Source: SABY01 sp964523795 (lineage in GTDB: Bacteria; Bacteroidota; Bacteroidia; Bacteroidales; 4484-276). From it: a DNA stretch of 64,000 nucleotides. The number at the start of each line of letters is the position of its first letter. The first letter of the stretch is position 1. Where the stretch lies: assembly GCA_964523795.1 (NCBI GenBank), contig CAZGAO010000011.1, positions 15,149 through 79,148 of the forward strand. Direction: 5' to 3'. Shown one piece after another: positions 43,513-51,386 of the stretch. The position numbers were made by a program, and so were the translations under genes. The notes below the pieces were generated by a model, which was not told the origin of the DNA, made no database searches, and saw only the letters and a program-made list of their open reading frames with translations.

Positions 43513-44376
43513 TTATTGTATCATGATTTTTTTGCGAATACTATTTTGCGAACCTTCAGCTACTTCTACAACATAAATTCCAGGATACAAATTACGGGCA
43601 TCGATATGGGCATCTGATCCATAAAAACCTCCGCTCATCACCATTTTTCCGTATGAATTAAAGATTTGATAGTTCCGCGCTTTGTTGCCCATTTGGGTCA
43701 TCTTAATGGTGAATTGTCCGTTGCTGGGATTTGGAAATATATTGAGGCTTTCATGGATTGAAGATTCTTCATGCACGCCTACCGTACGCGAATAAAATGC
43801 AGAACTATAGGCAATGATTTCTGCAATACCCATACCCGCATCTGCGTCAATCTTTACCCATCCATAATAGGTTTCTGCGGGGTATGCAATCTTAAATCCC
43901 AGGTAACCCGACTCGAAAACACCATAATAATAATCGTCCCACGGTTCCGGTTCCCAGTAGTGATAATATCCCCGGAGTATCAGCGATGAAATACTATCCC
44001 CACCCCATAACATACCGCTGTTGATCGTATCGCCATAGGCCAACTCCCTGGCATTGCTACCATCGGCTCTTACTAAGTCCAACTGATTGTTATATATCAC
44101 AACAGAAGTCCAAAATTTAATCCCTACATAGGCATCGCCAGCTTGAACATAAAATCCCAAATCGATGACTCCATCCTGGTCAATATCCAAATCGAAATTA
44201 TTAATGAGCGTAGTCAGGACTACCGATGAATCAGGTTCATAATCGGTGTAATGGATGTATTCGCCCTCGCTTTGTCCGGCAAGAATCATGTTTTGCGATT
44301 GTACCTGTGAGGAGAACATTCCTAAAGTAAGGAAGGAAATAAATAAAAAACGGATAGTATGCAGTTTGTTTTTCAT
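43513..44376 (-). CDS. Secreted T9SS protein of unknown function
   Basis: A 287-residue protein with a signal peptide (FLFISFLTLGMFSSQVQSQ). The central part (DLDIDQDGVIDLGFYVQAGD, YLGFKIAYPAETYYGWVKID) looks like a lectin-like or cell-surface beta domain, with a DIDQDGVID calcium-loop-like stretch. The last 75 residues are a T9SS type A sorting domain (LNIFPNPSNGQFTIKM to KKIMIQ). It converges on the larger T9SS gene. I do not recognise the central family. Confidence 0.82.
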   Translation of the reverse strand: MKNKLHTIRFLFISFLTLGMFSSQVQSQNMILAGQSEGEYIHYTDYEPDSSVVLTTLINNFDLDIDQDGVIDLGFYVQAGDAYVGIKFWTSVVIYNNQLDLVRADGSNARELAYGDTINSGMLWGGDSISSLILRGYYHYWEPEPWDDYYYGVFESGYLGFKIAYPAETYYGWVKIDADAGMGIAEIIAYSSAFYSRTVGVHEESSIHESLNIFPNPSNGQFTIKMTQMGNKARNYQIFNSYGKMVMSGGFYGSDAHIDARNLYPGIYVVEVAEGSQNSIRKKIMIQ

Positions 44377-44539
44377 AATATAAATTTTAATACAAATTTA
44401 AAAAATATTTTTATTACCCTAAATTATCCCCGCTTGATTTTGTTAATAAATAAAATAGGCTGTTTCATTCTTTTTTGTTCATTTTGTCGGTTCAAATTTA
44501 CTAATGATAGCCATGTTTTTATTTTAGATGATTAGATAG

Positions 44540-47386
44540 ATGGATAGCGAGGACAAGAGAAAATTAACGGAAGAGGAGCAGAACACACCAGAAGTGCCGG
44601 CTGACACCACAGACCAGCAAACCGACGGGCAATACAAAACCATTGCCCTTGCCGGGATGTACGAGAACTGGTTTCTCGATTATGCCTCCTATGTCATCCT
44701 CGAACGTGCGGTGCCCGATGTAATGGACGGGCTTAAGCCTGTGCAGCGGCGCATACTCCACGCCATGCGCGAAATGGACGATGGCCGCTACAACAAGGTA
44801 GCCAATATCATTGGGCAAACCATGAAATACCATCCCCACGGCGATGCTTCAATCGGTGATGCCTTGGTGCAACTGGGGCAGAAAGAACTGCTGATAGATA
44901 CCCAGGGAAACTGGGGCAACGTGCTTACCGGCGACAGCTCTGCCGCTCCGCGTTACATCGAAGCCCGCCTCTCGAAGTTTGCCCTCGAAGTGGCTTTCAA
45001 TCCCAAAACCACACAGTGGAAGGATTCGTACGATGGGCGGAACCGCGAGCCGATTACCCTGCCCATGAAATTCCCGCTGCTCTTGGCGCAGGGTGTCGAA
45101 GGGATTGCTGTGGGCCTGGCTTCCAAAATTGTTCCTCACAACTTCAACGAGCTTATCGATGCTTCCATCCTCCACCTTCAGGGAAAGGACTTTGTGATAT
45201 TGCCCGATTTTCCAGGTGGCGGCATGGGCGATTTCTCCAAATATAACAATGGCCGGCGCGGTGGCAAAATACGGGTGCGCGCACGGATACAGCAAACCGA
45301 CAAAAAAAACCTGACCATCACCGAAGTTCCCTTTGGCACCAACACCTCCAACCTGATCGATTCGATAGTGGCGGCCAACGACAAGGGGAAAATTAAGATT
45401 AAAAAAATAGACGACAACACCTCAGATAAAGTTGAGATACAAATACAACTGGCTCCCGGCGTGTCGCCCGACCAAACCATCGATGCGCTTTATGCCTTCA
45501 CCAACTGCGAAATATCCATCTCGCCCAACTCCTCGGTAATTTATCAAGGCAAGCCCAACTTTATGGGTGTGGACGAAATCCTAAAAATTTCTACCGACCA
45601 AACCCAATATCTGCTGGGTCGCGAGCTGGAGATACGAATGGGAGAGCTGGAGGAGATGTGGCATTTTTCATCGCTCGAAAAAATATTTATCGAAAAACGT
45701 ATCTATCGCGACATCGAAGAAAGTGAATCGTGGGAGGACGTGATAAAAACCATCGACAAGGGGCTTGATCCTTACAAATCGCTGTTCAAGCGTGCCATCA
45801 CCCGCGACGACATTATCCGGCTAACGGAGATAAAAATTAAACGCATCTCCAAATACAACACTTTTAAAGCCGACGAACAGTTGCAAAGTATCGAAGACGA
45901 GCTGGAAGAAGTACAAAACCACCTCGACCATCTCACCGATTTTACCATCAACTACTTCCGGCAGATAAAAAAGAAATACGGTAAGGGAAGGGAACGGAAA
46001 ACCGAAATACGCAACTTCGATACAATCGAGGCTTCACTGGTGGCCGTGGCCAACCAAAAACTCTACCTGAACCGTGAGGACGGCTTTGCAGGCACCGGCC
46101 TGAAAAAAGATGAGTTTGTGTGCGAATGTTCCGACATCGACGATATTATCTTTTTTCGTGAGGACGGAACTTTTATGGTTACCCGCGTTAGCGAAAAATT
46201 TTATACCGGAACCAACGTCATCCACATCGATGTTTTTAAACGAAACGACGAACGTACTACTTATAACATGATATACCGTGATGGTCGCGTCGGCAAAAAT
46301 TACGTAAAACGCTTTGCCGTGGTCAGCATTACCCGCGACCGCGATTATACGCTGACCAAGGGTGGCGAAGGAAGCAAGGTGCTGTATTTTTCGGCCAACC
46401 CCAATGGCGAAGCCGAAATAGTGCGTGTTAATTTGCGTCCCAAGCCGCGTTTGAAAATTACGGCCTTCGATTACGATTTCAGCGAACTGGCAATCAAGGG
46501 CAGATCCTCACAGGGAAATACCCTCACTAAAAACTACATCCGAAAAATCGTAAAAAAAGAAGAAGGCATTTCTACCCTTGGAGCCATGGATATCTGGTTT
46601 GACGAAAGTGTAAAACGGCTCAACACCGACCAGCGCGGCATCTCCTTGGGGGCTTTCAAGGGCGATGAAAAAATCCTTACCATCATGCAATCGGGCGACT
46701 ATCGCTTGACCGGATTCGACCTTAGCACCCACTTCGATGAAGACCTGCTGCATATCGAAAAGTTTGATCCCGATAAAGTGATGTCGGTGGTTTACGTGGA
46801 AGGCATGCAGGGTTCGTGGTACTTCAAGCGATTTGTCATCGAAGAAACCGATCGCAAAACAAGATTTATCACTGAGCATCCCGACTCTAAACTTATCAGC
46901 TTCTCGCTGGATATGAAACCGGTTTTTAAAGTTAGATTTGACGACAAGGCCAACAACAAAATGCTGGATGATGAAATCCTGGTGGCCGAAGAATTTATTG
47001 GGATCAAGGGTTATAAGGCCAAGGGGAAACGCATTGCTAATTTTGCTATTAAAAAAATTACCTGGCTGGAGCCACTCGAACCTTTGCCAGGGGAAAACGA
47101 TTTAGCTGGTGAAGATGCGGATGATGAATCCAATGATAATGACCTTGGCGGCATGGAGAATCGTGAAGTGGAAAACATGGAAGTAGAAAATCAGGAAGAA
47201 TTTAAAGTTCCAAAAGAAACCAAGGCTAAGATTCCCGCTGCCCCTGTGGAAAATAATTTCGATGATACTTTTGAACAGGAGGATGAAAGCCGCGAGGAAC
47301 ATGACGAAAATGAGGAAGCCAAACCCGCGAAGAAGAAAAGTCGCAAAAAGCCTTTAGATGAGGATTCGCAGATGAGTTTGTTTTAG
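44540..47386 (+). CDS. parC: DNA topoisomerase IV subunit A
   Basis: A 948-residue type IIA topoisomerase subunit. It shows the breakage-reunion domain start (LERAVPDVMDGLKPVQRRIL, 54-73), KYHPHGDASI, the catalytic Tyr139 in GDSSAAPRYIEARL, and a C-terminal beta-propeller followed by an acidic/basic linker ending KKKSRKKPLDEDSQMSLF. This ParC-like protein from Bacteroidota is a stand-alone gene here; parE is not in the window. It decatenates chromosomes. Confidence 0.93.
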   Translation: MDSEDKRKLTEEEQNTPEVPADTTDQQTDGQYKTIALAGMYENWFLDYASYVILERAVPDVMDGLKPVQRRILHAMREMDDGRYNKVANIIGQTMKYHPHGDASIGDALVQLGQKELLIDTQGNWGNVLTGDSSAAPRYIEARLSKFALEVAFNPKTTQWKDSYDGRNREPITLPMKFPLLLAQGVEGIAVGLASKIVPHNFNELIDASILHLQGKDFVILPDFPGGGMGDFSKYNNGRRGGKIRVRARIQQTDKKNLTITEVPFGTNTSNLIDSIVAANDKGKIKIKKIDDNTSDKVEIQIQLAPGVSPDQTIDALYAFTNCEISISPNSSVIYQGKPNFMGVDEILKISTDQTQYLLGRELEIRMGELEEMWHFSSLEKIFIEKRIYRDIEESESWEDVIKTIDKGLDPYKSLFKRAITRDDIIRLTEIKIKRISKYNTFKADEQLQSIEDELEEVQNHLDHLTDFTINYFRQIKKKYGKGRERKTEIRNFDTIEASLVAVANQKLYLNREDGFAGTGLKKDEFVCECSDIDDIIFFREDGTFMVTRVSEKFYTGTNVIHIDVFKRNDERTTYNMIYRDGRVGKNYVKRFAVVSITRDRDYTLTKGGEGSKVLYFSANPNGEAEIVRVNLRPKPRLKITAFDYDFSELAIKGRSSQGNTLTKNYIRKIVKKEEGISTLGAMDIWFDESVKRLNTDQRGISLGAFKGDEKILTIMQSGDYRLTGFDLSTHFDEDLLHIEKFDPDKVMSVVYVEGMQGSWYFKRFVIEETDRKTRFITEHPDSKLISFSLDMKPVFKVRFDDKANNKMLDDEILVAEEFIGIKGYKAKGKRIANFAIKKITWLEPLEPLPGENDLAGEDADDESNDNDLGGMENREVENMEVENQEEFKVPKETKAKIPAAPVENNFDDTFEQEDESREEHDENEEAKPAKKKSRKKPLDEDSQMSLF

Positions 47387-47399
47387 GTAGAGGGTTATC

Positions 47400-47580
47400 T
47401 GTTAATCGTGGAGCGAAGCGACATCCTCGCCGAAGGCGGGATTAATCGTTCACCGTTAATCGTTTTGAATCGGGGTGATAGAGAAGCGCAATTTTCGCAT
47501 CTGTACGAATCCTTCTCGGTTATTGTTGAGCGGAGCGAAATCCTCGCCGTAGGCGGGATTCCAAAAAATCGAAAATCTTT
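47400..47580. repeat. GGAGCGAAGCGA / CCTCGCC direct repeat
   Basis: GAGCGAAGCGACATCCTCGCC (47411) and GAGCGGAGCGAAATCCTCGCC (47529) are diverged copies of one unit, each ending in AGGCGGGATT. Between them lies GAGAAGCGCAATTTTCGCATC. Similar bases recur at 48310. No gene is seen between 47387 and 47677. Confidence 0.65.
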
Positions 47581-47638
47581 GATTTTAGTAGAAAAAAATA
47601 GTCTAATCAAAATAAATAATTCATTAATAATAAATGTG

Positions 47639-47646
47639 TATTTTTG
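47639..47646 (+). promoter_or_regulatory. -7 box of the vapBC promoter
   Basis: TATTTTTG (TAnnTTTG type) 31 bp before the vapB start. No clear -33 box. The short stretch AATACATACACATAG after it may be part of an operator. Confidence 0.4.
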
Positions 47647-47677
47647 CATCAATACATACACATAGAATTGTAAAATT

Positions 47678-47872
47678 ATGAGAACTAATATCGTGATAAA
47701 CGATGCCCTGATGCAAGAGGCACTTTTAATTGCTGAAAGCAAAACAAAAAAAGCGGTTGTTGAAGAAGCCCTTACGCTTTTGATAAGGTTTAAAAATCAA
47801 TCCAAAATTAGGGAACTGCGCGGAAAGCTTAATTGGGACGGCGATTTGAATGAAATGCGCACCGACACATGA
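47678..47872 (+). CDS. vapB: VapB-family antitoxin
   Basis: A 64-residue antitoxin with ribbon-helix-helix-like DNA-binding start (MRTNIVINDALMQEALLIAE) and a helix KKAVVEEALTLLIRF, then a toxin-wrapping tail (LRGKLNWDGDLNEMRTDT). It overlaps vapC by 4 bp (ATGA). Confidence 0.88.
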   Translation: MRTNIVINDALMQEALLIAESKTKKAVVEEALTLLIRFKNQSKIRELRGKLNWDGDLNEMRTDT

Positions 47873-48261
47873 TATTGGTTGATACATCGGTTTGGATTGA
47901 CTATTTTAATGGGAAGGTAAACGTTTTTACTGATAAATTGGATTTGCTATTGAGCAAAGAACTTATTGTTACCGGCGATTTAATTCTTGCCGAAATTCTA
48001 CAGGGATTTAGGGTAGATAAGGACTTTATAGATGCAAAAAATGCCCTTATTGAATTAGAATGTTTTGCCTTGGTATCCAGAGATCTCGCCATTAAGAGTG
48101 CTCAAAATTTTAGGTATCTGCGAAAAATGGGCATTACCGTTAGGAAAACTACAGACATGCTCATTGGAACATTTTGCATCGAAAATCGAATCCCCTTACT
48201 TTACCAGGATAGGGATTTTGATCCTCTAAAAATTCATTTTGGTCTTATCTCAGTGATTTAA
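47869..48261 (+). CDS. vapC: VapC-family PIN toxin
   Basis: A 130-residue PIN RNase. The four acidic positions are visible: D5 in ILVDTSVWIDYF, E43-45 in ILAEILQGF, D in RKTTDMLIG and D near the end (YQDRDFDPL). It overlaps vapB by 4 bp. VapC toxins usually cut tRNA or rRNA; the target is unknown. Confidence 0.9.
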   Translation: MILVDTSVWIDYFNGKVNVFTDKLDLLLSKELIVTGDLILAEILQGFRVDKDFIDAKNALIELECFALVSRDLAIKSAQNFRYLRKMGITVRKTTDMLIGTFCIENRIPLLYQDRDFDPLKIHFGLISVI

Positions 48262-48404
48262 GTTTTGCATATAAGATTAAGTTGGCTCCCCTACCAGCTT
48301 ATTTTACTATCGAATGTCCGCCAAAGGCGAGATAAATCCTACGGACGATTCGAGGTTTACTGCATTTTCTCGTTTCTCTTTATTAGTCCTTCGGAAAACC
48401 TTTT

Positions 48405-48500
48405 TTTTTGTTTTTCAATCATTCATTTAATCACCCATTCAACTGTTTCATTCATTCAATCATTCAGCAGTTTCACTCATTCAGCTATCCTTCACTCCAT
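48405..48500 (+). repeat. TCATTCA low-complexity tract upstream of the galactanase gene
   Basis: Between 48415 and 48490 TCATTCA, CATTCAA and close variants recur at least seven times (for example CATTCATTCAATCATTCAG). The tract lies 70-140 bp before the GH53 start, in its promoter or leader. The stretch 48262-48558 has an open frame that I regard as spurious. Confidence 0.6.
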
Positions 48501-48558
48501 TACTTCTGTTATCAAAATAATTCCGTTCTTTGAATATCATTTTTCAAATCTAAATTCG

Positions 48559-50250
48559 ATGAAACTAAAACTACTGCTTTTCCTACTCTTACTATCTTCT
48601 GGCCTTGCAGCGCAAAATTTTTATCTGGGTCTCGACCTATCCTACACCAACGAAATGGAAGATTGCGAGGTGGTTTATTATCAGGATAATCAAGCCAAGG
48701 ATCCATTTACCATTTTCGCCGAACAAGGGGCAAACCTGGCTCGTTTCCGGCTGTGGCACTCGCCCGAGTGGACTAATTATAGCACGCTCGATGACGTGAA
48801 AATTTCGATAGCTCGCGCCAAAGCTCAAGGCATGGCGGTGCTGCTCGATTTTCATTATTCAGATACCTGGGCCGACCCCGGCAATCAGTTGCGTCCTGCC
48901 GCCTGGAATAGCATCGATGATATAACCCTGCTCGGTGATTCGCTTTACAAATATACCTTTGAAACACTCGAAACCCTTAACAACGAAGGCTTGCTCCCCG
49001 ACATGGTGCAAATTGGCAACGAAACCAATGGCAATATTTTACTCAAACCCGGCGAGGCACTTTATCCCATCAACTGGGATAGAACCACGAACCTCTTTGG
49101 CCGTGCCCTGGAAGCCGTCGAACATTTTAACGCGCTTAATTCCGCTTCCGTAAAAACCATCATCCACATAGCCGCACCCGAAAACGCGCTGTGGTGGTTC
49201 CAGGAAGCAAAAAGACACGGGCTTACGCAATTCGATATTATTGGTATTTCGTATTATCCGGGTTGGTCGAGCATGGGTTTGCGGCAGGCCGCCGATGCCG
49301 TGGGAGAACTGATTGCCACCCATGGCAAGGAAGTGATGATTGTAGAGACGGCCTATCCCTGGACGCTGGAGTGGGCCGACAATGCCTCGAACAATCTGGG
49401 CACGGATAACCTGCTGAAAACGCACGGCCTGGAGGCCAGCCAACAAGCGCAGTTCGATTTTCTGAGCGAGCTTACCTCGCTGGTGAAGGAGGCAGGCGGC
49501 TCGGCGGTGATGTACTGGGAACCTGGCTGGGTTTCGAGCGATTGCTCCACGCCTTGGGGACAAGGCTCGCACTGGGAAAATGCCACCCTCTTCGATTTTG
49601 ATTACCAGCTTCACCAGGGTGCGGATTATCTGGCTTATGATTATATGCAAATGCCCGAAGCCCTCAATTCTGTGGAAGTTACTTTTAAGGTGGATATGAC
49701 CGGCGTTGATACGGCTCAGGGTGTTTTTGTTACCGGAGATTTCACCGGCGAGAACTGGCAGTTTATGCAGATGCAAGCGGTTGGAGATAATATTTTTGAA
49801 TACAGCACCATCATCCCGGGGCGCAGCGAGGGCGCGTTTATTTTTCATAACAAAGCCGACTGGGGCGAGCAATGGCGCGAAACCGTTCCCGAAGCCTGCG
49901 CCTTGAAGTGGAATACTCATCGCGAATTTGTAATCCAAAAAGAAGCTGCTGTTTTTGGATTTATCTGGGGCACCTGTACGCCCATTGATGAAACAGGTAT
50001 TTCGGGTTTTCCCGCCAATGTCTTTAACATTGCGCCCAATCCTGCTCATAATTTAGTTTCCGTTTCCGGGAAAATCCCGATTACGAAAATTGAAATTCTA
50101 AGCATTAATGGTGAGGCTTCCAAATCTTTTTCCTTTGCCGGATCCAACGAAGTTGATTTAGATATTGCTGACCTGCAAGCAGGCGTTTATTTATTAAGAA
50201 TTATTGATGTCGATAATAATTCATCCATCCAAAAAATGATAAAAAAATGA
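48559..50250 (+). CDS. GH53 endo-beta-1,4-galactanase with T9SS sorting domain
   Basis: A 563-residue secreted enzyme that cleaves beta-1,4-galactan. The start at 48559 (KLKLLLFLLLLSSGLAAQ) gives the signal peptide; an ATG 98 codons upstream is ignored. The GH53 catalytic pair is visible: acid/base Glu in MVQIGNETNG and the nucleophile in MIVETAYPW. A second domain (FKVDMTGVDTAQGVFVTGDF) looks like a starch-binding-type beta sandwich. A type A sorting domain ends the protein (FNIAPNPAHNLVSVSG to IQKMIKK). It leads an operon with a second GH53 and a GH2 gene. Confidence 0.93.
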   Translation: MKLKLLLFLLLLSSGLAAQNFYLGLDLSYTNEMEDCEVVYYQDNQAKDPFTIFAEQGANLARFRLWHSPEWTNYSTLDDVKISIARAKAQGMAVLLDFHYSDTWADPGNQLRPAAWNSIDDITLLGDSLYKYTFETLETLNNEGLLPDMVQIGNETNGNILLKPGEALYPINWDRTTNLFGRALEAVEHFNALNSASVKTIIHIAAPENALWWFQEAKRHGLTQFDIIGISYYPGWSSMGLRQAADAVGELIATHGKEVMIVETAYPWTLEWADNASNNLGTDNLLKTHGLEASQQAQFDFLSELTSLVKEAGGSAVMYWEPGWVSSDCSTPWGQGSHWENATLFDFDYQLHQGADYLAYDYMQMPEALNSVEVTFKVDMTGVDTAQGVFVTGDFTGENWQFMQMQAVGDNIFEYSTIIPGRSEGAFIFHNKADWGEQWRETVPEACALKWNTHREFVIQKEAAVFGFIWGTCTPIDETGISGFPANVFNIAPNPAHNLVSVSGKIPITKIEILSINGEASKSFSFAGSNEVDLDIADLQAGVYLLRIIDVDNNSSIQKMIKK

Positions 50251-51363
50251 GATTCTTAAATTATTTGTTAATACCTGGCTTACTTCTGATTTTTGCAGCC
50301 TGCAATCGCAGCGAAGAAAAAAAAGTGTTTCTCGGTGCCGATCTTTCGTATCTGAACGAAATGGAAGATTGCGATGGAGAATTTCGTGAAAACGGATTGA
50401 CGGTGGATCCTTATGAGCTTTTCGCTAACAAAGGCTGCAATCTTGTTCGCGTAAGGTTGTGGAATAATCCCACCTGGAGCGGTTATTCCGATTACAAAGA
50501 TGTGGAACTTACCATCCAGCGGTCGAAGGCGCAAGGCATGGAAGTGCTTTTGGATTTTCATTATTCCGACACCTGGGCCGACCCCCAGCATCAGGTCATC
50601 CCGCAAGCATGGGAAAATATTAACGAGCTTTCCGTTTTGGGAGATTCGCTTTACAATTTCACCTTTAATACATTGATGAAACTTGTCGATAAAAACCTGC
50701 TGCCCGAAATGGTGCAGGTGGGCAACGAGGTGAACATCGAAATTATGCAGCCTGAGGACAGCATGAACGTAAACTCGATCAACTGGGAGCGAAATATTTA
50801 TCTGCTCCACCGGGGCATAAAAGCTGTTGAAGATGCAGCGCAAAAAGCCGGCAAGGAAATCCAAATCATGATGCACATCGCCCAGCCCGAAAATGCTTTA
50901 TGGTGGTTTGCCGAGGCCGAAAAGAACGGCCTTACGGGTTACGACTGGATCGGATTGTCCTATTATCCCAAATGGTCAAGCTATAAGTTTGACGAGTTGC
51001 CCCAGGCCATCGACTCGTTGCACCGCACCTTCAATAAGCGCGTGATGATAGTTGAGACGGCTTATCCCTTTACTTTTGAAAATGCCGATGAAGCCGGAAA
51101 CATTTTGGGTGAGGATGCACTTATTCCCTGGCTACCCTGCCACTCCCGAAGGGCAGCTCAAATATATGACCGACCTCGTGAAACTCACCTTGCAGGGCGG
51201 TGGTGAGGGTGTAATTTACTGGGAGCCTGCCTGGATTTCGACACGCTGCTTCACCCCCTGGGGGCAAGGCTCGCACTGGGACAACGCCATATTTTTTGAT
51301 GCCAAAAAAGGCAATGAGGCACTGCCGGTGTTTGGGTTTTTTGATCAAGAGAATTACCGATAA
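50247..51363 (+). pseudogene. Second GH53 galactanase (lipoprotein), frameshifted near the end
   Basis: Its 5' part encodes a lipoprotein (lipobox Cys19 in IFAACNRS) with a complete GH53 catalytic pair (MVQVGNEVNI and MIVETAYPF). The frame breaks near 51125: the reading changes after EDALI. Continuing in the next frame gives GYPATPEGQLKYMTDLVKL, VIYWEPAWIS, PWGQGSHWDN and FFDQENYR. One extra C in ATTCCCTGG explains it. The full protein would be about 371 residues. It overlaps the first GH53 by 4 bp and precedes the GH2 gene by 23 bp. Either a recent mutation or an error. Confidence 0.88.
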
Positions 51364-51386
51364 TTTTTTGAAAAACAACATCGATT

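Noticed and set aside
48265..48558. 98-codon extension upstream of the GH53 signal peptide
   Set aside because: It would bury the signal peptide, spans the TCATTCA repeat and has no ribosome site.
49039..50049. 336-codon minus-strand ORF
   Set aside because: Antisense to the GH53 gene with its catalytic residues and sorting domain.
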